DNA from: Vibrio pomeroyi
GTDB lineage: Bacteria > Pseudomonadota > Gammaproteobacteria > Enterobacterales > Vibrionaceae
Direction: 5' to 3'
Assembly: GCF_024347595.1 (NCBI RefSeq)
Contig: NZ_AP025506.1
Location: 1,240,001 to 1,304,000 of the forward strand
Length of the DNA: 64,000 nt
Positions 1 through 7,975 of this stretch are shown piece by piece; within the stretch, counting starts at the first letter, position 1; each line of letters starts with the position of its first letter. Below the pieces are notes generated by a model, which ran no database searches, had not been told where the DNA came from, and saw only the letters and a program-made list of their open reading frames with translations. The translations under genes were made by a program, and so were the position numbers.

Positions 1-2
1 AT

Positions 3-935
3 GATTCGATCTTAGCGCTTAAGAAAAAGGCTGACCGAGTATTAGCCGATTCGATTGTACAAATGGATTACCTTAAGTTTCTTGGCGCAGATACCATGTT
101 TACGTCGAGCTATAAAAGGTTGTATTCAGAATACAGCGAGCTGTTCGAGTACGTACTAGTCGACGAGCTTGAAGATGCTCAAGAAGCTCAAGTTGAATTC
201 CTCAATAACGCTCGTTTGCTTGAAGTGAAAGTGGCACACAAGAAATACATTGAGCCTTTGAAGGATGAATTAGAGTTTTTAGAAGATGAAGACTTTGATG
301 ACGTTGTTCCATTAACGTTTGCTAAGGCTGCTGCTCAAATCACGTTGGCAGAAAACCAAGTGAAAGCAAGCCCACGTGAAAAGTCGATCATCCAAGACGC
401 AGTTCAAGCAGCCGAGTTTGAATTGAACCACGTGCGCAGCGTCGCTCATGAAGTGAAAGTGCTGGCGAGTGTGAAAGGGGACAAGTTCGAGCAGTCGGTA
501 TTGAACGCTGAGAACCAGTTGCTGAGTATTTCACAAGTGGTGAATGATGAAGATTACCGTGACGTTGTGCTGCGTATTCAGTCTCAAAAGATTGTAGAGA
601 GTGTCAAAGCGTTAAAAAGCTCAGACATGACCTCTTTATTAAAGTCAGAGATCGAAACGTTGACTGAGCAATTAGCTAAGCTTGAAAGTGAAAACCAGCA
701 ACAAGCACAGCAATTGTCTGAAGCGACCAAACACAATCAGCTATTGGATGAGCAGGTGACTAAGAGTGATGCTCATATAAAAAGCTTGGAAGAGTTGGTG
801 GATAGCTTGAAAAGCTTAGGTGGTAAGGTAGCGAATGAAAGCGATTCCGACGTTACGCCAACTAACGTTGAATCTAACCTCGAAGATGCGGCTTTAGATC
901 AATCATCAGAAGAAGTGATTGAACCTTCGGTTTAG
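3..935 (+). CDS. Coiled-coil protein of unknown function, 5' end cut off by the window
   Basis: The frame is open from base 3 without a stop, so the ATG at 63 is probably internal and the gene begins left of the window. The visible part is about 310 residues. It is charged and strongly helical, with a Glu/Gln/Leu-rich coiled coil around the stretch encoded by 640-830 and an acidic, Ser-rich tail ending at 935. I see no signal peptide or membrane segment in the visible part, so it is probably cytoplasmic. I do not recognise a family. A clear intrinsic terminator follows at 968-990, marking the end of this transcription unit. That it is a real gene is well supported; its function is unknown. 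Confidence 0.75.
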   Translation, partial: DSILALKKKADRVLADSIVQMDYLKFLGADTMFTSSYKRLYSEYSELFEYVLVDELEDAQEAQVEFLNNARLLEVKVAHKKYIEPLKDELEFLEDEDFDDVVPLTFAKAAAQITLAENQVKASPREKSIIQDAVQAAEFELNHVRSVAHEVKVLASVKGDKFEQSVLNAENQLLSISQVVNDEDYRDVVLRIQSQKIVESVKALKSSDMTSLLKSEIETLTEQLAKLESENQQQAQQLSEATKHNQLLDEQVTKSDAHIKSLEELVDSLKSLGGKVANESDSDVTPTNVESNLEDAALDQSSEEVIEPSV

Positions 936-967
936 CATAACCAATGTCTTTATTTGTGACTGACTTA

Positions 968-990
968 AAAGCGCCTTAGGGCGCTTTTTT
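968..990 (+). terminator. Intrinsic terminator after the coiled-coil gene
   Basis: An 8-bp GC-rich stem (968-975 with 980-987) closes a 4-base loop and runs into a T tract. It lies 33 bases after the stop codon at 935. Confidence 0.85.
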
Positions 991-998
991 ACGTTCTG

Positions 999-1012
999 TT
1001 GATCTATGTCAA
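999..1012. promoter_or_regulatory. FNR-type box upstream of focA
   Basis: The sequence TTGATCTATGTCAA matches TTGAT-N4-ATCAA at 9 of 10 conserved positions. FNR is the oxygen-responsive activator of anaerobic genes, and focA is a classic target in enterobacteria. The box centre lies about 290 bases before the start codon and about 41 bases from a possible -10 at 1044-1049. That is not the standard class II spacing, so the site is likely but its promoter geometry is unclear. Confidence 0.5.
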
Positions 1013-1297
1013 AATCTGAAAATAAAAGCCTTCAAAACAGGTCTATAGTGTACGTCATTCTTTTGGTTTTAACGTAACTTGTTGATATTTATAGATGTGT
1101 TGTTTTTATCGTTAGTTTGCTTTCATTCATCAGACTTTTCTTTTTACTACTAAAGTCGTAAGAAATTCCAATATCATTGGAGGTTTGGCGTTTTCTTAGT
1201 TGTTGAAGGAAATTCGAGCATAAAATAGCTCTTGAATTAAGAAATGAAAGAGAGGATTATCGCGCTCCCGACGACATGTTTCAAAATGTAAATCATC

Positions 1298-2140
1298 ATG
1301 AATCTAAACCAATTTGACTCATTATTACCGCCACAAATGGCTGAGCGCGCTGCAGATATTGGCGTAGGTAAAGCAACCAAAGATCCAATCAAATCTTTTC
1401 TCCTAGCGATTTCAGCTGGTATCCATATCGGTATTGCGTTTGTGTTCTACACCATCGTTACCACCGGTGCTGGTGATTTGCCATGGGGCATTACACGTTT
1501 ATTAGGTGGCTTGGCATTTAGCTTAGGCTTGATCCTCGTTGTTGTGACTGGCGGTGAGCTGTTTACTAGTTCGGTGTTAACTCTGGTGGCGCGCGCAAGT
1601 GGCAAGATCACTTGGCGTACACTCGTTAAGAACTGGGCGACAGTTTATGTAGGCAACTTGATCGGCGCTTTGTTGCTGGTGGCTTGTATGTTGCTGACCA
1701 AACAATACATGTTTGACCACGGCCAAGTGGGCTTAAACGCGATGGCGATTTCCCAACATAAGATGCACCATGATTTCATCCAAGCTATCGCACTAGGTAT
1801 CATGTGTAATGTATTGGTTTGTATCGCAGTATGGATGACATTCAGTGGACGCACATTGACCGACAAAATCGCGGTAATGATTCTACCTGTTGCGATGTTT
1901 GTATCAGCAGGTTTTGAGCACTGTATTGCCAACATGTTCCAAGTTCCATTAGCAATCGGCATCAAGACGTTTGCCCCTGCTGAGTTCTGGACGATGACGG
2001 GCGCTAACCCTGCGGATTACGTTGACCTGAACATGATGGACTTTCTGATGAACAACTTGCTGCCCGTTACTATAGGTAACATCATTGGTGGCGGTATCTT
2101 TGTTGGTATGTGGTACTGGTTAATCTACCTGCGTGATTAA
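1298..2140 (+). CDS. focA: Formate channel FocA (formate/nitrite transporter family)
   Basis: This inner-membrane channel of the FNT family moves formate, and possibly nitrite or other small monocarboxylates, across the cytoplasmic membrane. The 280 residues match the usual family length and contain about six hydrophobic helices. Family-typical stretches are visible: the GGELFTSS segment after helix 2 (about residues 86-93), the KNW...GN loop-helix near residue 110, and GNIIGG in the last helix. FNT channels form pentamers with one pore per subunit. No pfl gene lies next to it, so it stands as a single gene between its own leader and the terminator at 2240-2266. Upstream FNR-type boxes suggest anaerobic induction. 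FocA is more likely than NirC because of overall resemblance to the Vibrio formate channel. Confidence 0.9.
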   Translation: MNLNQFDSLLPPQMAERAADIGVGKATKDPIKSFLLAISAGIHIGIAFVFYTIVTTGAGDLPWGITRLLGGLAFSLGLILVVVTGGELFTSSVLTLVARASGKITWRTLVKNWATVYVGNLIGALLLVACMLLTKQYMFDHGQVGLNAMAISQHKMHHDFIQAIALGIMCNVLVCIAVWMTFSGRTLTDKIAVMILPVAMFVSAGFEHCIANMFQVPLAIGIKTFAPAEFWTMTGANPADYVDLNMMDFLMNNLLPVTIGNIIGGGIFVGMWYWLIYLRD

Positions 2141-2239
2141 TATAGATGACGCGATCAACAGTGATTGCGTGACAAGTTCAGTCGACGAGAGTAGTTAAAG
2201 CTCAGCGAAACAATTGAATTGACATATGACACTTACAAG

Positions 2240-2266
2240 ACGGTCTGCATTGCAGGCCGTTTTTTA
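2240..2266 (+). terminator. Intrinsic terminator after focA
   Basis: A 10-bp stem (2240-2249 with 2251-2260, one G-T pair) is followed by six T residues. It lies about 100 bases after the focA stop. Confidence 0.75.
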
Positions 2267-2495
2267 TTTGTGGAAAACCATTCCTTTTGTTGCTCTGTTT
2301 GTCACCTGAAGAGACAACAGCATTGATCAACATGTGTGCATATGTCTTTGAAATTACCCAAGGATCAATAGCAATGATCTTTCTAATGGTCGAAATGGAC
2401 AAAAAAGGATCTATATTGATTTGGTTATCCACAGTTTCTGTGGATAACCTGTCTCAAATTCAGTGAGTAACCAGATCTAAGGGGGAGTGGAGAGG
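2267..2495. other. Gene-free region with a DnaA-box palindrome and clustered GATC sites
   Basis: This lies between the convergent focA and the fetB-like gene. I see no credible gene. It contains a perfect inverted repeat made of two consensus DnaA boxes (2423-2449). Five Dam GATC sites lie between 2325 and 2477 (starting at 2325, 2363, 2376, 2408 and 2474), far more than chance would place in about 150 bases. Confidence 0.6.
2423..2449. repeat. Perfect 12-bp inverted repeat containing two consensus DnaA boxes
   Basis: The arms 2423-2434 and 2438-2449 are exact reverse complements around a 3-base centre. Each arm contains the consensus DnaA box TTATCCACA, at 2425-2433 on the plus strand and at 2439-2447 on the minus strand. 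No T tract follows on either strand, so it does not look like a terminator. A DnaA-binding or titration site is possible, by inference only. Confidence 0.65.
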
Positions 2496-3290
2496 CTATT
2501 TTGCTGGTTTTATTTGAGCGAGAACTCGACCTTCTTTTGTCAGAGAAGTCTTCAATGAGAGGTGAAGAGCCAGTGCCAAAGAGCAGCTCATCATCACGAA
2601 AATAGCCAACATGATCATCAGTTGATATTTAATGGCGATCATCGGTGAAGCGCCTCCTAAAATCTGACCAGTCATCATGCCTGGCAGTGTCACTAAGCCT
2701 GTGGTCGCCATAGAGGCCATAATTGGAGACATTGCTTTCTGTATCGCGTTACGTACAAAAGGCGTAGCAGCGTAGGTTGGAGACGCACCTAGCGCGATTG
2801 CCGCTTCATATTCTGATTTCTGCGTTTCAAAAGCACCAAACAGGTTCTGCAATGCCACTATATTACTGCTTAAGCTATTGCCCAATAACATACCTGCAAT
2901 AGGGATAAGGTATTGCGCGTTGAAAACCGGTGTCGGTTTAATGATGAAAAAGCAGATAAACAAGACGATGGGTACACAGGTTACGGCAAGGCTAACGGCA
3001 ACAGGCGCTAATAATAGCTGCTTTGGTAACCTAGACTTCTCAACAATCGAGCTCGCACCGACAATTATCATGGCAAACAGCCACAACAAATTGACCCACA
3101 AACTGTTCAAGGTAAACAAATACTCTAGGTAAAGACCCACAAGAAACAGCTGAATAACCATGCGAATGATGCTGATAGAGGCTTCTTTTCCAAGGCCGAG
3201 TTTCAGCTTGTGGTTGATGGCAATGGGCAGAAAGAGAAGTGAACTGAAGAACAACAACTGCCACCAAGATATATCAATAACGTCTTGCAT
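2496..3290 (-). CDS. fetB: Iron-export-type ABC permease (FetB/YbbM family)
   Basis: This polytopic inner-membrane protein belongs to the FetB/YbbM (UPF0014) family, whose E. coli member pairs with the ATPase FetA and has been linked to iron export. About 264 residues with seven or so hydrophobic segments agree with family length. Recognisable features are the GMLLGNS segment near residue 130, the ALGAS motif near residue 165 and the LPGMMTGQILGG stretch near residue 202. I chose the ATG at 3290 because it has a good ribosome binding site (AAGGA, about 6 bases upstream); a TTG 45 bases further upstream is less likely. No ATPase gene is adjacent on either side, which is unusual for an ABC system: a fetA partner must lie elsewhere or be shared. 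Confidence 0.8.
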   Translation of the reverse strand: MQDVIDISWWQLLFFSSLLFLPIAINHKLKLGLGKEASISIIRMVIQLFLVGLYLEYLFTLNSLWVNLLWLFAMIIVGASSIVEKSRLPKQLLLAPVAVSLAVTCVPIVLFICFFIIKPTPVFNAQYLIPIAGMLLGNSLSSNIVALQNLFGAFETQKSEYEAAIALGASPTYAATPFVRNAIQKAMSPIMASMATTGLVTLPGMMTGQILGGASPMIAIKYQLMIMLAIFVMMSCSLALALHLSLKTSLTKEGRVLAQIKPAK

Positions 3291-3727
3291 AGTGCTTCCT
3301 TTTAAGTAGGCCTCCATCATATCTGAAAGTGCCAAATGATGTATTTCAGCTTCAAACCCGTCGATTCAAAAAGTGCTCAATTATTTAACAACCAAAGTAC
3401 AAAATATTGGTTGTTTAAGGCATTTTTAGCTACTACTTAGTAGGTAAAACGTTAAAATTGGTTACAATAAGGTTGTGTGAGTGTTGGAATTTAACATTTG
3501 TGAAATATACTTAATTCTTCACATTTGTTAATACTTTTTAATAACTTTGTTTAACTAAAAACAACTTTGGATGAGCTCAAAAAAGTATTGATTAGCAAGG
3601 GTTATAAGGGGAGATTTGATTGAACCCTACTTTGAGTATGGTCTAAAATTTGTTGTTAGATACTCAAGAACTTTAGCCCCATAGAATGGGTTACTCGAAA
3701 TTACTAAATACAAAATAGGCAAAATGT
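3291..3727. other. Divergent intergenic region between fetB-like gene and torECA
   Basis: This gap of about 440 bases is AT-rich and must contain the promoters of both neighbours. An imperfect palindrome with 12-base arms at 3493-3529 is the clearest structure. I found no FNR box as good as those at focA and torY, no small ORF with a ribosome binding site and no hairpin with a T tract. Confidence 0.45.
3493..3529. promoter_or_regulatory. Imperfect palindrome, possible operator of torECA
   Basis: The arms AACATTTGTGAA (3493-3504) and TTCACATTTGTT (3518-3529) match as an inverted repeat at 10 of 12 positions around a 13-base spacer. It lies about 200 bases upstream of torE. TorR or another regulator could bind it, but the E. 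coli TorR box is a direct decamer repeat and is not clearly present here. Confidence 0.35.
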
Positions 3728-3910
3728 ATGAGTGATGTTAAAAAAATTGAAACTGGCGAAAAACGCTCGCTGGAGTGGAAGTCATTCCTCTTCATTGCGG
3801 TGGTTCTCTTTCCAATATTAAGTGTGGCTTTTGTAGGCGGTTACGGCTTCATAGTTTGGGCACTACAAGTATTCGTATTCGGACCTCCTGGTGCTCACGG
3901 CGGCATGTAA
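3728..3910 (+). CDS. torE: TorE/NapE-type small membrane protein
   Basis: This 60-residue protein has one hydrophobic helix (about residues 20-51) preceded by a charged cytoplasmic segment. It is of the NapE/TorE family found at the head of vibrio and shewanella tor operons. Its exact role is unknown; it probably accompanies the membrane cytochrome. It is followed after 49 bases by torC and then torA, giving the order torE-torC-torA described in Vibrio fischeri as torECA. The start has only a weak purine stretch upstream. Confidence rests mainly on context and the conserved hydrophobic pattern. Confidence 0.85.
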   Translation: MSDVKKIETGEKRSLEWKSFLFIAVVLFPILSVAFVGGYGFIVWALQVFVFGPPGAHGGM

Positions 3911-3959
3911 TGCCCTCTAGTAACAACTTTTTTTAAACCAATATTTAAGAGAGCTAAAC

Positions 3960-5141
3960 ATGAAATCATTTTTAGTGAAATTATGGCGCACAATGACTCG
4001 CCCAGCAGTACACATCAGTCTTGGTGTACTAACAATGGGTGGCTTTATCGCCGGTGTTATTTTCTGGGGTGGCTTCAACACCGCTCTAGAGCACACAAAT
4101 ACAGAAGAGTTCTGTGTAAGCTGTCACACCATGCGTGACAATGTATACGTAGAACTGCAAGAAACGGTTCACTGGAAAAACACTTCTGGTGTACGTGCTA
4201 CTTGTCCTGACTGTCACGTTCCACATGAATGGACAGCAAAAATTGCTCGTAAGATGCAAGCATCTAAAGAAGTATTCGCACAAGTATTTGGTGACCTAGA
4301 CACACCAGAGAAATTCGAAGCACGTCGTATCGAATTGGCTAAGCATGAATGGGATCGTTTCTCTTCGAACAAATCTCTAGAATGTAAAAACTGCCACAAC
4401 TACGATTCAATGGATTTCGAAAACATGCGCCCAACAGCGCGTATCCAAATGAAGAACGCGGCAGAGCGTGACCAAAGCTGTGTTGACTGTCACAAAGGTA
4501 TCGCACACAACCTTCCATTAGATATGGACTCGGCAAGTGGTATCGTTGGTGAGCTAGAAAACGTTGCGAGCAGCACGTCTTACTCTGAAGGTAATGATGT
4601 GATTTCTATTCGTCACCTTCCTCTATACACAGACGAAACTGCAGAAGTTGAAGCTGGCCTACTAAGCCCTGCAAGTAAAGTGGCTATCGTTGGCGAGAAA
4701 GGCGACATGATCGAAGTTAAGATCGACGGTTGGCGTAAAGCGAAAGGCTTCGGACGTGTAATCCAAGAAGACTTCGGTATGAACATCTCTACTGCAATCC
4801 TGACTAAAGAAGTGTCTCAAAGTAACGGCATTACTATTGGTGAGAAGAAAGAAGATGAGTTAACAGGCCTTCCTTGGGAAGAAGTTGACCTAACACTTTG
4901 GATGAAGAAAGAGTCTATGATTGGCGACTACGCACCGATTTGGGATGCAGCTGGTCAAGCTTACCAATCTAACTGTTCAACGTGTCACTCACAGCCAGAT
5001 GAAGCTCACTTCAGCGCGAACGGCTGGGTAGGCATGCTAGATGGTATGATCGCATTCGTTAACTTCGACACAGATACAGAAGCACTTGTTCTTAAGTATC
5101 TACAGAAGCACTCATCAGATTTTTCTGAAGGCCATCACTAA
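3960..5141 (+). CDS. torC: Pentaheme c-type cytochrome TorC
   Basis: TorC takes electrons from the menaquinol pool and passes them to the periplasmic reductase TorA. It has one N-terminal membrane anchor (about residues 16-38) followed by a NapC/NirT-type tetraheme domain and a C-terminal monoheme domain. All five CXXCH heme sites are visible: CVSCH at residue 52, then CPDCH, CKNCH and CVDCH, and CSTCH near residue 340. The 393-residue length fits the TorC family. It lies between torE and torA, 24 bases before torA, so the three are one operon. No residue needed for heme attachment is missing. A second, shorter copy is encoded at 49492-50586. Confidence 0.95.
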   Translation: MKSFLVKLWRTMTRPAVHISLGVLTMGGFIAGVIFWGGFNTALEHTNTEEFCVSCHTMRDNVYVELQETVHWKNTSGVRATCPDCHVPHEWTAKIARKMQASKEVFAQVFGDLDTPEKFEARRIELAKHEWDRFSSNKSLECKNCHNYDSMDFENMRPTARIQMKNAAERDQSCVDCHKGIAHNLPLDMDSASGIVGELENVASSTSYSEGNDVISIRHLPLYTDETAEVEAGLLSPASKVAIVGEKGDMIEVKIDGWRKAKGFGRVIQEDFGMNISTAILTKEVSQSNGITIGEKKEDELTGLPWEEVDLTLWMKKESMIGDYAPIWDAAGQAYQSNCSTCHSQPDEAHFSANGWVGMLDGMIAFVNFDTDTEALVLKYLQKHSSDFSEGHH

Positions 5142-5165
5142 TAAGACGTCAATTGGAGTAACACA

Positions 5166-7628
5166 ATGGCAATTACAAGAAGAAGTTTTCTGAAAGGTGT
5201 CGCTACCACAAGTGCGGCATCTGTTATTGGCCCAAGCTTATTGGCGTCAGCGTCGGCTTCAGCAGCAGAAACAGAGGGAACTTGGAAAGTATCAGGTTCT
5301 CACTGGGGTGCATTCCGAGCTCGTGTTTACGCGGGTAAAGTACAAGAAATTAAACCTCTAGAAATCGATCAGCACCCAACAGAAATGCTGAAAGGTATCA
5401 AAGGTATTATCTACAGCCCATCACGTGTGCGTTACCCAATGGTTCGCCTAGATTGGTTGAAGAAGCACAAATACAGCGCAGACACGCGTGGTAACAACCG
5501 CTTCATTCGTGTGACTTGGGACGAGGCACTAGACCTTGTTTACCGCGAACTAGAGCGCGTACAGAAAGATTACGGTCCATGGGCGCTTCACACAGGTCAA
5601 ACTGGTTGGAGACAAACAGGTCAGTTCCACAGCTGTACGAACCACATGCAACGTGCAATGGCACTTCACGGTTACTCTGTGAAGAAAATCGGTGACTACT
5701 CAACAGGTGCTGGTCAAACGATCATGCCTTACGTGCTAGGTTCTACTGAAGTTTACGCACAAGGTACATCTTGGGAACTTATCCTAGAAAACAGTGACAA
5801 CATTGTTCTTTGGGGTAACGATCCAGTGAAAAACCTTCAAGTAGGTTGGACATGTGAGACTCACGAGTCGTTCGCATACCTAGAACAGCTGAAAGAAAAA
5901 GTTGCTAAGAAAGAGATCAACGTTGTTTCTGTTGACCCTGTTAAGAACAAAACAGGTCGTTACCTAGAAAACGAGCAAATGTACATCAACCCACAAACTG
6001 ATGTGGCGTTCATGCTTGGTGTTGCTCACGTTCTTTACAACGAAGACCTATACGACAAGAAGTTCATTGAAACTTACTGTCTAGGTTTTGAAGACTTCAT
6101 CAAGTACGTTCAAGGTGAAACGAAAGATAAAGTTGAGAAGACACCAGAATGGGCTGCAGAAATCTGTGGCGCAAGCGCTGACTCAATCCGTGAATTCGCT
6201 AAGATGCTGGTTAACGGTCGTACACAGATTCTTGTTGGTTGGAGTATCCAACGTCAAGAGCACGGTGAACAGCCTTACTGGATGTGTGCAGTTATCGCAG
6301 CAATGGTTGGCCAAATTGGTCTTCCAGGTGGTGGTATCTCTTACGGTCACCACTACTCTGGTATCGGTGTATCTTCAACTGGCTTCGCTGCTCCGGGTTC
6401 ATTCCCGCTGAACATCGACCAAGGTCAATCGCCTAAGCACACTAACACTGATTACAACGGTTACAGCCGCGTAATCCCTGTTGCGCGTTGGGTAGATAGC
6501 TTGCTAGAGCCTGGTAAGAAGATCAAAGCAAACGGCGCAACGGTGACACTGCCTGACATCAAGATGATGGTATTCAGTGGTAACAACCCGTGGCACCACC
6601 ACCAAGATCGCAACAAGATGCGTAAAGCATTCAAGAGCCTACAAACTGTAGTGGCTGTTGATTTCGCTTGGACTGCAACTTGTCGTCACTCTGACATCGT
6701 GCTTCCTGCATGTACTCAGTGGGAACGTAACGATATTGACGGTTACGGTGCATACTCTGGCCGTGGTTTGATCGCAATGCACAAGCTAGTGGATCCTCTG
6801 TTCCAGTCTAAGACTGACTTCGAGATCATGTCTAGCCTGACTAAGCGCTGGGGTCGTTACGACGATTACACGCGTGGTATGGACGAAATGCAGTGGGTTA
6901 AATCTCTGTACGACGAATGTCGCGCTTCAAACGAAGGCAGCTTTGAAATGCCTGAGTTCACTGAGTTCTGGGAAAAAGGTTTCCTAGACTTTGGTAAAGG
7001 TAAGCCATGGACTCGTCACGCTTCATTCCGTGAAGATCCAGAGATCAACGCACTAGGTACGCCTTCTGGTTTCATTGAAATCACAAGCCGTACAGTTGGC
7101 AACATGGGCTACGAGCACTGTCAAGAACACCCAATGTGGTTCGAGAAATCTGAACGTTCACACGGTGGTCCAGGCTCTGACAAACACCCGTACTGGCTAC
7201 AATCTTGTCACCCAGACAAGCGTCTTCACTCACAGATGTGTGAATCTGAAGAGTGGCGTGCAACTTACGCGGTACAAGGCCGTGAGCCAATCTACATCAA
7301 CCCAACAGATGCTAAGAAGAAAGGCATCAAAGATGGCGATGTAGTACGCGTTTTCAACGACCGTGGTCAACTACTAGCAGGTGCTGTTCTGATGGATAGC
7401 TACGCTCCTGGTGTTGTACGTATCGAAGAAGGTGCTTGGTACGGTCCGATCAACGAGAAAGTGGGCGCGCTAGATACATACGGCGATCCAAACACACTGA
7501 CTCAAGACATCGGTACGTCTGAACTTGCTCAAGCAACGTCAGCAAACACATGTTTGGTTAACTTCGAGAAGTTCCAAGGCAAACTGCCTCCAGTAACTTC
7601 ATTCGGTGGTCCAATCGAAGTTGCTTAA
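5166..7628 (+). CDS. torA: Periplasmic trimethylamine N-oxide reductase TorA
   Basis: This molybdopterin enzyme reduces trimethylamine N-oxide to trimethylamine as terminal electron acceptor in the periplasm. The N-terminus carries a twin-arginine signal (RRSFLK from residue 5) ending near an Ala-rich cleavage region at about residue 35. The molybdenum ligand is the serine in GDYSTGA (Ser179), which places it in the DMSO/TMAO reductase family. At 820 residues it has family length. It receives electrons from TorC encoded just upstream. No torD chaperone gene is adjacent, so folding help must come from elsewhere. A strong terminator closes the operon at 7665-7698. Confidence 0.95.
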   Translation: MAITRRSFLKGVATTSAASVIGPSLLASASASAAETEGTWKVSGSHWGAFRARVYAGKVQEIKPLEIDQHPTEMLKGIKGIIYSPSRVRYPMVRLDWLKKHKYSADTRGNNRFIRVTWDEALDLVYRELERVQKDYGPWALHTGQTGWRQTGQFHSCTNHMQRAMALHGYSVKKIGDYSTGAGQTIMPYVLGSTEVYAQGTSWELILENSDNIVLWGNDPVKNLQVGWTCETHESFAYLEQLKEKVAKKEINVVSVDPVKNKTGRYLENEQMYINPQTDVAFMLGVAHVLYNEDLYDKKFIETYCLGFEDFIKYVQGETKDKVEKTPEWAAEICGASADSIREFAKMLVNGRTQILVGWSIQRQEHGEQPYWMCAVIAAMVGQIGLPGGGISYGHHYSGIGVSSTGFAAPGSFPLNIDQGQSPKHTNTDYNGYSRVIPVARWVDSLLEPGKKIKANGATVTLPDIKMMVFSGNNPWHHHQDRNKMRKAFKSLQTVVAVDFAWTATCRHSDIVLPACTQWERNDIDGYGAYSGRGLIAMHKLVDPLFQSKTDFEIMSSLTKRWGRYDDYTRGMDEMQWVKSLYDECRASNEGSFEMPEFTEFWEKGFLDFGKGKPWTRHASFREDPEINALGTPSGFIEITSRTVGNMGYEHCQEHPMWFEKSERSHGGPGSDKHPYWLQSCHPDKRLHSQMCESEEWRATYAVQGREPIYINPTDAKKKGIKDGDVVRVFNDRGQLLAGAVLMDSYAPGVVRIEEGAWYGPINEKVGALDTYGDPNTLTQDIGTSELAQATSANTCLVNFEKFQGKLPPVTSFGGPIEVA

Positions 7629-7664
7629 GCCTCTCGCTTAAGAGCTGAGATTAAAGCTTGAATT

Positions 7665-7698
7665 AAAGCCCCTGTAAGCGTTCTTACAGGGGCTTTTT
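7665..7698 (+). terminator. Intrinsic terminator of torECA
   Basis: A perfect 14-bp stem (7665-7678 with 7683-7696) with a CGTT loop runs into Ts, 36 bases after the torA stop. Confidence 0.9.
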
Positions 7699-7881
7699 GT
7701 ATTTCTGATATCTGTACAGAGATTTCTAATTAAGTCATGTAGTCGCGTTTATGAGGGCTTTCTACCGGGGAGCTATAACGTATAGATTGAGATAAATTGC
7801 ACAAGTAACGTGGTAACAGCTATGGAGCAAAGGAAGAGGGTGTTTTGAAGGGGCTCTCTTAAGAACTAGGTCGTCGAAAGC

Positions 7882-7907
7882 AAAAAGGCCGATACAAAGT
7901 ACCGGCC
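7882..7907 (-). terminator. Intrinsic terminator of the putative manganese exporter gene
   Basis: Read on the minus strand, a 9-bp GC-rich stem (7907-7899 with 7895-7887, one G-T pair) closes a 3-base loop and is followed by five Ts (7886-7882). Confidence 0.8.
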
Positions 7908-7975
7908 GATTAGAAACCTATGGAGTGAAGCCTAAATCTTGAATAAAAACTTGAGTTTTGAATAGAAGCTTAAGC

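Larger units (their letters stand above)
936..1297. other. Intergenic region, focA leader
   Basis: This 362-base gap holds the terminator of the preceding gene and then the long upstream region of focA. It has one good FNR-type box (999-1012), a weaker second one (1082-1095, TTGAT-N4-ATAGA, 8 of 10 conserved positions), and a possible -10 hexamer TATAGT at 1044-1049. I see no small ORF with a convincing ribosome binding site in it. Confidence 0.5.
7629..7975. other. Convergent intergenic region torA / manganese exporter
   Basis: The gap holds the torECA terminator on the plus strand and the terminator of the minus-strand exporter gene at 7882-7907. I see nothing else in the remaining roughly 180 bases. 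Confidence 0.6.

Noticed and set aside
2202..2432. A 76-codon minus-strand frame after focA
   Set aside because: It runs through the focA terminator and the DnaA-box palindrome and has no ribosome site.
3336..3727. FNR box before torE
   Set aside because: Several TTGAT half sites occur, but none has an acceptable ATCAA partner at four bases.
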